From: Coix lacryma-jobi var. lacryma-jobi
Taxonomy: Eukaryota > Streptophyta > Magnoliopsida > Poales > Poaceae
Direction of reading: 5' to 3'
DNA: 64,000 nt
Assembly: GCA_009763385.1 (NCBI GenBank)
Contig: CM019827.1
Location: forward strand, 97,996,177 to 98,060,176
Shown here one piece after another: positions 1 to 11,979 of this stretch. Position numbers and translations under genes: made by a program. Within the stretch, counting starts at the first letter, position 1; each line of letters starts with the position of its first letter. The notes beneath the pieces were generated by a model. That model had not been told where the DNA came from and searched no databases. It saw only the letters and a program-made list of their open reading frames with translations.

Positions 1-2
1 AA

Positions 3-170
3 GATAAACTACATGGTCCCTTTTCAACACGAGACCAAGCAATATATGAATTTGAAGGGAAGTTCCATGACAAAACTAATAATCATTGGTCTGATCGCAA
101 AAATTTCAAATGTTACGCAAAGAAATACACATGGCTTGAAATGGATTATGGTGAAACTGATAAAGAAATA
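3..170 (+). other. PARP2: PARP2 WGR-domain exon (partial)
   Basis: The exon reads in frame from base 3 with motifs DQAIYEFEGKF and NHWSDR, typical of the C-terminal half of the WGR domain, which contacts the DNA 5' phosphate and relays activation to the catalytic domain in PARP enzymes. It ends at a GTAAGT donor. The first half of the domain, with the W-G-R signature, is outside the window. Confidence 0.85.
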
Positions 171-3100
171 GTAAGTTTCACTTATCAAATTGTTTCTAAT
201 TTAATATTTGTATTGGTTTTAATTCTTTGTTCTTAGTTGCCCCAGGAGAAAGATTCCATTACTGATCAGAGAAAATTAAAAGAGACAAAACTTGAAACTA
301 GAATCGCGCAGTTCATATCCCTGATCTGCAATATTAGCATGATGAAGCAACAAATGGTGGAAATAGGTAAGTTGCATTGTTCCTGTTCTTCAAACAGATT
401 CTAGTATCATAATGTAAGTCTGTGGGAAGGTAGCTGTTAGTCAGATTTATTTCCTAAGATGATATTGTTATCACCAAAAAATCTTTGATGATGTGTGCCA
501 CCTTCATAAGTTTTGTGGAATAATTAATGCTTTGCATGTTATAATGGACTTAATTTCAAAAAGGAAAACTGAGATTCAAGGGAGTAAATTGATTATTAAT
601 CACCAGTTCAAATAGTAGTAGCGGTGATTTAATTCAGGAAAAAACGAACAATTAATTGCACACTTTTATCTTGTCCCAGTCTGCATCTATTATGTTGAAC
701 AATGAAAATATGTTCTTGTTGCTTATACATTTAGCATTAGCATGTATTTATCATCTTGCTCAATCAAATAGGTTATAATGCTGACAAGCTTCCCCTTGGA
801 AAGCTAAGCAAATCTACAATACTTAAGGTGAGTTATGTTGATGTTTCTAATTGGGAATTATGAATTTGTTGTGGACATAATACCGCAGGCTGAAGATTCA
901 TTCTTCACTGAAGAATGATTCACATATACAACTTGCACTAACTAACAAGCTAGGTGAAAGAATAACATAGAGTTGTATTGGCACAAACTTTACAAGTAGA
1001 TAACTTAAATATAGCATGCACTGAAAATGTTTCACAAGATGTGTGTTCAAAGCTTCACTCTGTTTTAATAATAATAACATTTCTGAGCTTTCCATAGGGT
1101 TATGATGTTTTGAAAAGGATATCCATTGTTATTTCGGAGGCAGACAGGAGACAGCTTGAGCAATTGACTGGGTAAGCTCATAAGTTTCTTTTTATTTGAC
1201 AGAAAGTGTATTATATGACTAAAATATGATGCTTGTTGACACCCTATTGAACATATTCAATATGCTTTCATCATGTGTTTTATATTATTTAAATTCTGGA
1301 AATGTTGACACTTTGTTTCACATGTAGTGCCTTTTTTACTCATTAGCCTATTGCATTGTGGGCAATTGGACTCGTTTAATAGAAGTCATAGACTTCCAAA
1401 ATATCAATGGTAACAATAACCATCAATATGTTCCTGTTGCCATACATGGTATGGTCTCTAATAATGTAACGATTGATTATGGTTGTTTGCCAATCTCAAG
1501 GTATGAACTAGTTTGAACATTTCTTTATAGAATCAATGATGGCTGTTCTATGCTTGAAATCATCCCTGTCCAGTATAGAGAATAGTTAAATTCTATTGAT
1601 TCTGGTTGCAGTAGAAATTGTTTTCCTTCAACCACTAAACTGTTTTGTATCTTGCCTCTGGTTGTAGGGAATTCTACACTGTGATTCCTCATGACTTTGG
1701 TTTCAGAAAGATGCGTGAGTCTCGAACTTTCTTGTTTAGTGTCCTCACAGAATGATATATTATGTTTAGCACTGTTCCAATCACCTCTTTAGCATCCTTT
1801 TGGTTCAAGGGATAAGTGGGGATGGGACTTCTCCACCAGTGTTTGGTTGTGGGGCGTCAGGGCATGGGTTGAGCCTAGATGTGAATATGCTATTCCCTCT
1901 ATTCCAAAGTATAAGACGTTTTGGCTTTTCTAGATACATTGTTTAATCTATACATCTAGACATAGTTTATATCTAAGTGCATAGCAAGAACTATGTAACT
2001 AGAAAAGCCAAAATGTCTTGTAATTTGGAATGGAGGGAGTACTTAGATGTGGGGCGAGCCTATAATACCTTGCCCGTTATTAGCTTGTAAGTTGGCCCAT
2101 GTGGTTCATGTGTAGTTGTAGTTGGTGGGTTTAGTATCATCTTCGAAGTTTAGGAGGGTGAGGGCCAGCTTATAATCTTTGTCGTTCCAAATGTAGGACC
2201 CCTGAGAATGGAAGTGTAAGAGAGTGCTATGCATATGCGGCCTCATTCCATGTGTTTTTTGAAGAAAACTGGAGGGGCGCAGCCCTACAGGGAGTTTTAT
2301 TAAAAAAACACAGAAAATCTGAACAAAGAATTGATACAAGCCGGCCCTGTCCTTTCAGGAAGGTTCTGAAAGAAAGTCAGAAGCCAAAGAAGCCAAAAAA
2401 GAAGAAACAACTCATTCCATGTGTGAGCTGGGCCATAAGCAGATTTTGGATGTGGGAGTGTTATAGTGCCCATCCCTCTTGACAGCGTCATTATGTGTCT
2501 TGAACTTCAGCTTTGGTGCGGGCCAGTTTGAGGCCGAGCCGCTTCGGTGCAGGGGTGAGGCGGTGTGTAACCTTGAATCTGAGCCGCACTGGATGCAGGT
2601 GAGAGCGTCAGGGCGAGCTCGAGTTGTGGCACATGGGGATGAGGGTGGTGCAGGAACCTTGAGCTGGGCGGCATGTTGGGTGAGGCCAGCGTGGTGAGCT
2701 CAAATCTGTTGTGGCTGTAGGAAACGGTGATGGGAAGCAGTGGGATGGGAGTCGCCGGATCAACTGTTAGTCTTAGAGAGGTACGGTGGGAGCAGGTGGA
2801 TGGACCGAGGATGGATTTGTATTTTTATACAGCAAAAAGATGTTGCACATGAGTTTGATAGGTGGGTCCCATGGCTGACAGATTGCTTCCACTCGATGCC
2901 ATCCCACCTACCAAACAAAAAACCGGGATTGACCTATCCTTCACAACAAAACACAAAGTGGGACAGTCATGCCCCCAAAAATAGTGATGGGATCATACTG
3001 TCCCACCAAAAGATGCTAGATTGGAAGTGATTGACCTTACAAATGTAATCTGACAGGTGAATTTATTATCGACACTCCTCAGAAGCTAAAAGCTAAGCTA

Positions 3101-6100
3101 GAGATGGTAATAGGCTACTGCCTTCTACTTATTTCTATTATCATGCTGCTTTCAATTCTTATTTGTTTAGAAACAGAGTGCGTTTACTTCATTTTAAGTT
3201 CTGATATCCTAGTTTTTATATGTAATTTGGGAAACATACCTGTCATTCTTACACAATTCAATCAGAGCAGAGTAGCTGAATGATTTAAGTTTCATATTAT
3301 TGTTATTCACATCACTTATTGACAAAGATTCAGTCATGCCCCTTATTTGTATGATGCAGCATACGACTGCATATTGCCTGCCCTCTATGGCTGATGTTTG
3401 TGCAGAATCTGCTCACCTTGTTTTCTTACACTAGGTTGAAGCCCTTGGTGAGATTGAAATCGCAACTAAACTTTTGGACGATGATTCAAGTAACCAGGTA
3501 TTCCATTTCACTAATGGGTCAAGTTTTTTAGGAATAATTCCTTATGCTACCGACTATACCTTCAAATCTTTGATATGGCACTGTCAGTGACTGGGGATCA
3601 GGGATTGTGAGTTTTCTCAGTGGTATATAAGGAAATTGACCATTGATTTCCAGTTCCTGATATGCCATTACAAAACCTGTTATGTCTCTTTGGCTTTAAA
3701 AAATTAAATCAGTTATATGCCGTTATCAGTCTGGCTACAAGTTTCATTTGTCTGGCCTGATGCCATCTCTTCCTTAAAAGATATGCCCTAAATATTTGGA
3801 AAGCAGTCATTGACGTGCCTGAACCGTGACTACGGCCTCTTGTTGGGTTTCAACTCTAGCTTACCCCAACTTGCTTGGGACTAAAAGGCTTGGTTGTTGT
3901 TGTTTTTGTTGTACCTTTTTATATACCATCTCTTCCAAATTATAGTTCACTTCAGAGTTTAGATTTGTCTCAAGTTAAACCTCTTTTAAGTTTGAACAAT
4001 TTATAGAAAAATACACTGACTCTAGAAATCAAATTAGTTTCATAAAATTCTCTAACAACATGTTTAAATTAACCATTTGTTTGGACTTATATATGTTGAT
4101 ATATTTTTCTAAAAATGTCATCAAAGTTACAGAAGTTTGACTTGGGACAAAGCCGAAGTGAACTTTAAGGCCCCCTTTGGCTCACGGGGCAAACATAGAA
4201 AAATCGTAGGAAACTAAGGGTGCAGGATAGGAAAGGGAGTTTGTTTCCTACGCGAGCCATTGCAGGAACATGAAGTCCAACTGGATTTTTCGTTTCCTGC
4301 AAACACAGTGAGAGCGAATCCCTTCCTACATCGTTTTCCTTTGGAAAGTTTCCCGTCAACCAAATGAGTGCTGACGTCAGCCATTCCTATGGAATTCATT
4401 CCTGCGTTTCACCCGCGTTCCAAAGGAGCCCTAATTTGGAACGGAGGGAGTATATATCATTATAAAATAAATAATTTATTTATTTTATTGATTTTGATTA
4501 TTGTTTAGTGAATCTACAAAAATATACATATATGTGAACTATCTCTTTTTTCCCTTAAACACATCATGTGAACCATCAGAAAACTGCATGCTTCATAGAA
4601 CTCAGTCTACATATTGGATCTTACTCATCAGATTCTGTTGCGTTTATCATGAACTGAACCAAAATGTGTAGTTTTAGTTTTCTGAGAGTTACGTGCAAAA
4701 TTGTGTGAATTTAATTTAATCATGAATATACAATTTTCACTTGTTTCTGGAGTTGGCGGTACATTTTGATTTGTTTGGGTAACTAAAATAATTCTTTTCA
4801 TGCTTCATACCCTTGCACATTTTTAAATATAAGCATATCATGATTGAAAATGTAGGATGATCCGCTATATGCTCGATACAAGCAACTTCATTGTGATTTC
4901 ACACCTCTTGAAGCTGATTCAGATGAGTACTCTATGGTAATTTTCCTACCAACAACATGCATACATATATTGTGGATGTTTGAGTCTGTAGCTCAAAAGG
5001 ATTCTTTCACATGTCAATCTAACATATTTATTTGGATAATACTTTGTAGTTGTCCTTGGTAACCTTTCCAAAAGGATCCTTTTACATCTCAAGCTTACAT
5101 ATTTTCTTTTAGATATGGGGATTCAACCTTATAAATAAATGTGTGAAAACATTCTTATGCAACATGGAGTGGTGGAATGTCTTTATTCTTGTCTGCTGTC
5201 TTTGGCAAATTGCTAATCTGAAATTTTTAATTGTTTACAAAAATATCTGCTGTCCAGATAAAAACATATTTGAGGAATACACATGGAAAAACGCACTCTG
5301 GTTATACGGTGGACATAGTGCAAATATTTAAGGTTTCAAAGCATGGTGAAACAGAACGATTTCAGAAAGTGAGATATTTCTGTTCTGTTATTATCTGCAC
5401 AACCCAAAAGATTGGACTGTCACATGACTAATTTTCAACATTTGCGTGCAGTTTGCTAGTACAAGAAATAGGATGCTTTTGTGGCATGGTTCTCGGTTGA
5501 GCAACTGGACTGGGATCCTTTCTCAGGGTAATTCATACTATCTAAAATTATTTACTGCCGCTTCTATATATGCATAGAATATGGCTTCACTCTGCTTTCT
5601 AAGTTGATGAGTTGCTTCCTGCTGTCTACTTGTCCTGGAGCTCTCAAGATCAGCATCTAGTTTGTAGTGGGACTGCTGGAATTTCAATGTTAAATTTATC
5701 AGCACGAATGGAATGCTTCATTTTCGTGAGAATTTGTTATGGTGCTTTACTTCACGTTTCTAACGCTTGTGTAGTTACTTAGTGTGTTGAACTAGCAAAC
5801 TTTGTTCATTCATATGGAAAAAGGAAAAAGCTAAATAAGCTTGTGTTACCTTTTGTGCTCTTTGAAACTTGGCACTTTAATAGGTGATGGTTCTTGTCTT
5901 GAATTACTGTCTCCCAGGTCTGCGAATCGCTCCTCCTGAAGCACCTGTTACTGGTTACATGTTCGGCAAGGGTGTTTACTTTGCTGACATGTTTTCAAAG
6001 AGTGCAAACTATTGCTACGCCTCAGAAGCATGTAGATCTGGTGTGCTGCTTTTATGTGAGGTCTGCTGCTTACTGAATATTCGTGCATGATTTTACTAGC

Positions 6101-6998
6101 TTCAGATTGTGTGGTATTTATCTGTTTGTTACACTGGTTGATTGTCATATGTGCATGCCCAATTATTTTGTTGTAAGGTATTTGCTGAGTTCAGGGTAAA
6201 TGCAGATTACGAGTGAGCTATTTAACTTCAATTTGCCAGGTTGCATTAGGCGATATGAATGAGCTACTAAATGCAGATTATGATGCTAATAATCTGCCCA
6301 AGGGGAAATTAAGGTCAGTTACTGATGCAATTTCTTTTGATTATAGCACCTTCTTTTCTCCCCCTAAATCATTTTCTATATGTATTCCTTTGGCCAATTC
6401 CTAATGTTAAATGATGTTCAAGAATGGAAGACTATTTTCCTAAATCATTGTTTTGTTTTTCCTGTGGCCAATTCCTGATGTTTACTCAGTACATATAGTG
6501 GCGCAAGATTGGAAGATAATTTTTATGCTCCATTTAATATATACAGTACTACTGTAACGTCCCTCATCTATTTCTTTTTGAATTTAAAATTGCATGAAAA
6601 TAATAAGGCAATGGACTAATTGCATGCTAGTGGCTGAAAGTATTATGCTTGCTTCTGATATGAACAAGATTTGGTTGCAATTATTTTTGTGCAGCACGAA
6701 GGGAGTTGGTCAAACATCACCTGACATGGTCAAGTCTAAGATCACTGACGATGGTGTGGTTGTTCCCCTTGGTCAACCTAAACAGGAACCTTCCAAAAGG
6801 GTATGTACATTCCCGTGCTGCATTTACACGGTTATATATTTCCAAATGCAAATCCCATATGGGAAGCACCGTAACTGTGAAAATACTGCTCTCTGGTTGC
6901 AGGGTAGCTTGCTTTACAATGAGTACATAGTGTACAACGTAGATCAGATAAGAATGCGGTATGTCTTACTTGTTTCCTTCAACTTCAAGAGACGGTAG
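3..6998 (+). CDS. PARP2: Poly(ADP-ribose) polymerase, plant PARP2 type, 3' part of gene (14 exons)
   Basis: The product is a nuclear enzyme that transfers ADP-ribose from NAD+ to target proteins at DNA breaks. Exons read from splice sites: 3-170, 237-366, 772-827, 1098-1171, 1668-1714, 3057-3106, 3435-3497, 4856-4936, 5258-5368, 5452-5527, 5918-6060, 6240-6313, 6695-6800 and 6903-6998. Together they make 1275 nt, 424 codons plus TAG, with no internal stop, and every intron is GT-AG. Order of domains: end of WGR, helical regulatory domain, ADP-ribosyltransferase domain. The catalytic H-Y-E triad is intact: His at 5485, Tyr at 5977 (34 residues after His, as in human PARP1) and Glu at 6921. The start codon and the N-terminal DNA-binding part lie upstream of the window. 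From memory, protein wording matches the short non-zinc-finger cereal PARP and Arabidopsis PARP2; PARP1/PARP2 names are swapped in some literature. The gene is probably functional. Confidence 0.93.
1790..3018. mobile_element. Possible inverted-repeat-bounded insertion in PARP2 intron
   Basis: TAGCATCCTTTTGGT at 1790-1804 is mirrored by ACCAAAAGATGCTA at 3005-3018, with one base missing. The two copies bound most of the long intron, which suggests a DNA-transposon insertion. I see no clear target duplication and no transposase, so class is unknown. Confidence 0.3.
1893..2039. mobile_element. Stowaway-type MITE (Tc1/Mariner class)
   Basis: The termini TTCCCTCTATTCC and GGAATGGAGGGAG are inverted repeats flanked by TA at 1891-1892 and 2040-2041. 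The arms pair over the stretch containing AAGACGTTTTGGCTTTTCTAG. It is non-coding and lies inside a PARP2 intron. Confidence 0.85.
3812..3911 (+). mobile_element. Au-like SINE 3' portion
   Basis: The stretch containing CCTCTTGTTGGGTTTCAACT and CCCCAACTTGCTTGGGACTA, then a TTG-rich tail, matches from memory the 3' end of plant Au SINEs. The 5' (tRNA-derived) end with A and B boxes is not clear, so this looks truncated. It lies inside a PARP2 intron, just before the nested MITE pair. Confidence 0.55.
3926..4450. mobile_element. Stowaway-type MITE interrupted by a Tourist-type MITE
   Basis: The left end (CCATCTCTTCCAAATTATAG) pairs with the right end (TAATTTGGAACGGAGGGAG). TA flanks both sides (3924-3925, 4451-4452). 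Arms remain complementary over the inner AAGTTCAC and AGACAAA-like stretches. The right arm is split by the insertion at 4169-4431. Confidence 0.75.
4169..4431. mobile_element. Tourist-type MITE (PIF/Harbinger class) nested in Stowaway MITE
   Basis: The ends GGCCCCCTTTGG and CCAAAGGAGCCC are inverted repeats. TAA occurs at both borders (4166-4168 and 4432-4434), the 3-bp target duplication expected for this class. It is 263 bp and non-coding. Confidence 0.75.
4856..6998 (+). other. PARP2: PARP2 ADP-ribosyltransferase catalytic domain exons
   Basis: Exons 4856-4936, 5258-5368, 5452-5527, 5918-6060, 6240-6313, 6695-6800 and 6903-6998 form the catalytic fold. Visible signatures: LLWHGSRLSNW (NAD+ binding His), GKGVYFADMFSKSANYC (PARP signature with the triad Tyr), and LLYNEYIVYN (catalytic Glu needed for chain elongation). 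The protein ends in the basic tail FNFKRR. Confidence 0.93.
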
Positions 6999-7440
6999 AT
7001 GCTGTTGCCCGTTGCAAAGAGCTGAAGGTGTTGCCGAGATCTTCCTTAGCAGAACATCTGTGGAATTATAGCACCAAAGGTTTCTTCATCTTAGGTGTCC
7101 TCGTTCTCATTTTCTGAGCAGATTTGGTACCTTTGCATTTCGATTTTTGTTTCAGGCTTCCAGCCCCGTTGGTGACTGATACTGAGTGTATATATGAACC
7201 ACCGCAACCCATCTTCCATGTAGTTGTATCTTCCATTTATCAGCATATTTGGTGTACTTACGTTTTTATTAACATGCTCCGTGCATGTAAATCTGATGAA
7301 GCATATGGCCTATGTAGCTTTTCAACAGAATAAAATTGTGGACCCTTAAAATTATACTCTAGGCACTATGAAATCTTGCCCTCAGATACTTGAATGAATA
7401 GAATGAATAGTCATAACATGCCATTGTAATTTTAGAAAAC
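6999..7440 (+). other. PARP2: PARP2 3' untranslated region
   Basis: This is non-coding sequence after the TAG stop. No second gene is visible before the next transposon-like sequence. An AATAAA signal lies at 7329-7334. The exact cleavage site and any intron in the UTR cannot be set without transcripts. Confidence 0.55.
7329..7334 (+). terminator. PARP2: Candidate polyadenylation signal of PARP2
   Basis: AATAAA occurs 331 bp after the stop codon in T/A-rich context. Plant signals are degenerate, so this is only a candidate. Confidence 0.5.
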
Positions 7441-9464
7441 ACTAGAAACCCAGGCGCGGCAATGCCGTGAGCTGGCACTAACAGGGAAGACTTCGTAAAT
7501 CAGCAGATGTATAGGACATTTTGTGGCAAATTAAGTAAGAATACACTATTTATTGTATGCAACCGGGAGAATACATATGATTACCTATCTTTTTAAAAAG
7601 AAAACTTTATGTAAAATATACTGGAACAAACATGATGGCAATAAGCACTATGATCTCCACATATTTACAGTTTTGCACGTGGATGCTCCAATAAACTGAA
7701 AGTTTTCATGCCATTATCGTTTTTTAATAGACCTAAACAATTGCTATGTGAAATAGTGTGATGCAATTTGTATTCATTGCAGATTTTTTTAGAGTATTAT
7801 TTGTATTCATATCTCCAATGGAGAAGCAAGAGGTCCAATGAAAGAAATGTATGATAAGAGAGACTTGGATAGATTATCTTGTCATATTTTTGTTAGACCC
7901 CTTCAAGAGCCTCAAAAGGATTGTAATATAAATATGAAAGTCATGAAGTACATAGAAGCACAAATTCTCATAGAGAAGAATTGTTTGAATCGAGAGAGGT
8001 TTTGAAGGAACTTTGGACTTTGGAGATGCTCTAAAGACAGTAAAATGTATAGGTTGTGAAGATAATTCACTCAGTCATAATCTCATAACCATAGGAATTG
8101 TGAATGTGGATACTATTTTGAATCTTCTTTGATACAATTATATGTTGCGTTGTATTTGATGGGGCAAAGAGCTTTGTCAGCGGTCACTTCATTTTCACAT
8201 ATCCCAAGATGGTTGTATTTGATGGTGCAAAGAGCTTTTGTCAGCAGTCACTTCATTTTCACAGATCCAAGATGGCCTGGTATGCATGTATAATAATTAG
8301 TTTCATTAGTAAAAAAGATAAGTTTAAATTTTGTATTTCCTAAAGGAATTTTAGGAACATAAGTTGTGTTGGAAATAAAAATATGAGGAAGACAATGATA
8401 CAGAAGGGCAAGCAAATAGAGTGAAGGCTTAGACAAACTTAAGATATATTAATGTAGTACTTGATGGGATTTGAAAATAACAGCGAAGAATAGAAGATTG
8501 CACATCAGTGTCTAGTCCATATTGATTATGTAGTACCTTGGAACAATATAATATTGACTTCTAATCAAGTGAAAATCTATACTACAGTTTAAACAAGTGA
8601 CACACAATTAAATAGTTAATACATATAATAACTTCCGACGAATAGGGGGCATATTATGATGTCCTCTATCATATTCCTTACAATAAGCAAAAACATTACT
8701 AAAAGTAAACAACTGTATGAATTTCAGAAAATGAGTGGTTTATAATTTTTTTATAGATATAAAGATGAGATCTGACAATTTATAAGATATGTACTAAGGA
8801 AATTGAGTGGTTTAGTAGCATCACTTCAACACAGTTGTGTGGTTTACTGGGTGATGAATATTTTGTTAAATACGTTGCAGGCAACAGGGGTGAATCTACG
8901 TTACAGCATCAGGGCCAGCCAACTCCGATGACTCGGCATTAGTCCCTTTGCATTTTTTGGGTAGCTGTCCCGAGTAAAATATGTTTGACCCAACAGCTCC
9001 CATCATATGTTGATTCAATATGTAATTGATAACAGGGAAGAAGGCAATAGTCTAGTTTGTAAATCAGGAATCAACAGACTAGATAAATGAGCATACATCC
9101 TAGTCTATTATGAATCAGAGCAAGCTTTGCAAGTTAAATGACAGTGTGAGAATTGCCGGCATCTGTAACTCACCAAATCTTTAAAAGGACTCATAGGAAA
9201 AGACAAATAGAATATTATAATAAAGAATTATTTGGAGAGCTATATACAACTTGATTTGCATAATACGTGATCGCTATAATGTTTAGTATGAATCCAAATT
9301 GCAAGAGAATGAAGTGATTCAAGTTCAGAATAGATACTTCAGAGTATGCTCCTTTGGTATATTTTTTACAGTGAAATCTGTGGAATTATTCAATTTCATA
9401 AGAGCATATTTTTTATGATAAAATTATGGTATTCCGGCCCACGCTAAGTACACTGCTATGTGCT
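7441..9464. other. AT-rich intergenic stretch without recognisable gene
   Basis: Only short ORFs occur and none resembles a known protein. It contains the local duplication at 8151-8276. The stretches near 7441-7480 and 8880-8990 read like decayed transposon ends, but I could not assign a family. Confidence 0.5.
8151..8276. repeat. 63-bp tandem duplication
   Basis: The unit 8151-8213 (starting TGTATTTGATGGGGCAAAGA) is repeated at 8214-8276 with a few substitutions and small indels. No coding sense was seen. Confidence 0.8.
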
Positions 9465-9472
9465 GCATTTGT

Positions 9473-10364
9473 GAATTTTTTTTATTAATAACCCAATTAA
9501 ATAAGATATTTTAAAAACAACTCTGTCTATTTTTTTTTTCAAAACTAACCTTTTTGCCGCGCCATCCCGCATGACGCGGCAAAAGTGCCACCGTGGCGCG
9601 GACAGGCCCCACGGCACAGTTTGCCGCGCCGGGCGGGATGGCGCGGCTAGTGAATTTGCCGAGCCAGGCGGGATGGCGTGGCAAAAACCCCCCTCACATA
9701 TTTTGCAAATTTTGTTTCATAAAAAAATATATGTTGGCAAACCTAAATTAGTTTGGGATTGAAAAAAAACTCATCTCCAATAGTTTTCCATAATTCACTT
9801 AAAAACAAAAATTTAAAACAAAAAATTATGGGTTCGCCCTATTGTTTTTCCCTTCGTGCAATTTCCATAACGCCGTAGCAGGTCGCGTCATCTGCTATGG
9901 CGGTTGTTTCACATCGTCGCTCATGTCCAATCTGTTGTCGTGGTTGTTTCACGTCGTCGCTCATCTCCTTCACGCGTGTCGCCGCAGTTTCACGCCCATC
10001 GTCTCCAACTACGGCGACGCGCGTGAAGGAGATGAGCTAGCGACGACGTGAAACAATCCCCAGAGCAGATGACGCGACCTGTTACGGCGTTATGGTTTGC
10101 CAACATATAATTTTTTATGAAACAAAATTTGCAAAATACGTGAGAGGGGTTTTTGTCGCGCCATCCCGCCTGACGCGGTAAATCCACTAGCCGCGCCATC
10201 CCGCTTGGCGCGGCAAACTGCGCCGTGGGGCCTGGCCGTGCCACGGTGGCACTTTTGCCGCGCCATGCGGGATGACGCGGCAAAAGGGTTAGTTTTGAAA
10301 AAAAAATTGGACAGTGTTGTTTTTAAAATATCTTATTTAATTGGGTTATTAATAAAAAAAATTC
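9473..10364. mobile_element. Fold-back DNA transposon with long terminal inverted repeats
   Basis: The left end (GAATTTTTTTTATTAATAAC) is the exact reverse complement of the right end at 10364. The flanks carry GCATTTGT on both sides (9465-9472 and 10365-10372), an 8-bp target duplication (9 bp with one mismatch). That suits MULE or hAT-like insertion. The inverted arms cover almost the whole 892 bp and meet in a small loop near 9976-10006. The left arm has about 123 bp extra (9744-9866). GC-rich short palindromes of the type GCCGCGCCATCC recur in both arms. No transposase is present. Confidence 0.75.
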
Positions 10365-11979
10365 GCATTTGTTTGGGGGTTAGTTTGGAATTAGATTTTC
10401 CAAACAAAAAATTATGTACTTTTTGAATAAAGAAAGTTGTCTCACAGGGAAGCTTGAACTTTATTTCTTGTTTTAAGTTACTAAATGAGGATCTTCAATT
10501 TGGTTATCCACATGAAAACAACAACATTGACGCGGCAAAAGTGCCACCGTGGCGCGGACAAGCCCCACGGCACAGTTTGCCGCGTCAGGCGGGATGGCGC
10601 GACTAGTGAATTTGCCGCACTAGGCGGGATGACGCGGCAAAAACCCCCCTCACATATTTTGCAAATTTTGTTTGATAAAAAAATATATGTTGGCAAACCT
10701 AAATTAGTTTGGGAAAGAAAAAAAAACTCATCTCCAATAGTTTTCCATAATTCACTTAAAAACAAAAATTTAAAACAAAAAATTATGGGTTCGCCCTATT
10801 GTTTTTCCCTTCGTGCAATTTCCATAACGCCGTAGCAGGTCGCGCCATCTGCTATGGCGGTTGTTTCACATCGTCGCTCATGTCCAATCTGTTGTCGTGG
10901 TTGTTTCACGTCGTCGCTCATCTCCTTCACGCGTGTCGCCGCAGTTTCACGCCCATCGTCTCCAACTACGGCGACGCGCGTGAAGGAGATGAGCTAGCGA
11001 CGACGTGAAACAATCGCCAGAGCAGATGACGCGACCTGTTACGGCGTTATGGTTTGCCAACATATAATTTTTTATGAAACAAAATTTGCAAAATATGTGA
11101 GAGGGGTTTTTGTCGCGCCATCCCGCCTGGCGCGGTAAATCCACTAGCCGCGCCATCCCGCCTGGCGCGGCAAACTGCGCCGTGGGGCCTGGCCGCGCCA
11201 CGGTTGCACTTTTGCCGCGCCATGCGGGATGACGCGGCAAAAGGGTTAGTTTTGAAAAAAAAATTGGACAGTGTTGTTTTTAAAATATCTTATTTAATTG
11301 GGTTATTAATAAAAAAAATTCGCATTTGTTTGGGGGTTAGTTTGGAATTAGATTTTCCAAACAAAAAATTATGTACTTTTTGAATAAAGAAAGTTGTCTC
11401 ACAGGGAAGCTTGAACTTTATTTCTTGTTTTAAGTTACTAAATGAGGATCTTCAATTTGGTTATCCACATGAAAACAACAACATTGACGCGGCAAAAGTG
11501 CCACCGTGGCGCGGACAAGCCCCACGGCACAGTTTGCCGCGTCAGGCGGGATGGCGCGGCTAGTGAATTTGCCGCACTAGGCGGGATGACGCGGCAAAAA
11601 CCCCCCTCACATATTTTGCAAATTTTGTTTCATAAAAAAATATATGTTGGCAAACCTAAATTAGTTTGGGAAAGAAAAAAAAACTCATCTCCAATAGTTT
11701 TCCATAATTCACTTAAAAACAAAAATTTAAAACAAAAAATTATGGGTTCGCCCTATTGTTTTTCCCTTCGTGCAATTTCCATAACGCCGTAGCAGGTCGC
11801 GCCATCTGCTATGGCGGTTGTTTCACATCGTCGCTCATGTCCAATCTGTTGTCGTGGTTGTTTCACGTCGTCGCTCATCTCCTTCACGCGTGTCGCCGCA
11901 GTTTCACGCCCATCGTCTCCAACTACGGCGACGCGCGTGAAGGAGATGAGCTAGCGACGACGTGAAACAATCGCCAGAG

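Larger units (their letters stand above)
237..3497 (+). other. PARP2: PARP2 helical regulatory domain exons
   Basis: Exons 237-366, 772-827, 1098-1171, 1668-1714, 3057-3106 and 3435-3497 encode the alpha-helical autoinhibitory domain (motifs RIAQFISLICNI, LPLGKLS, FYTVIPHDFGF). This domain unfolds on DNA-break binding to expose the NAD+ site. The intron 1715-3056 is the long one here (1342 bp) and carries a MITE. Confidence 0.85.
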
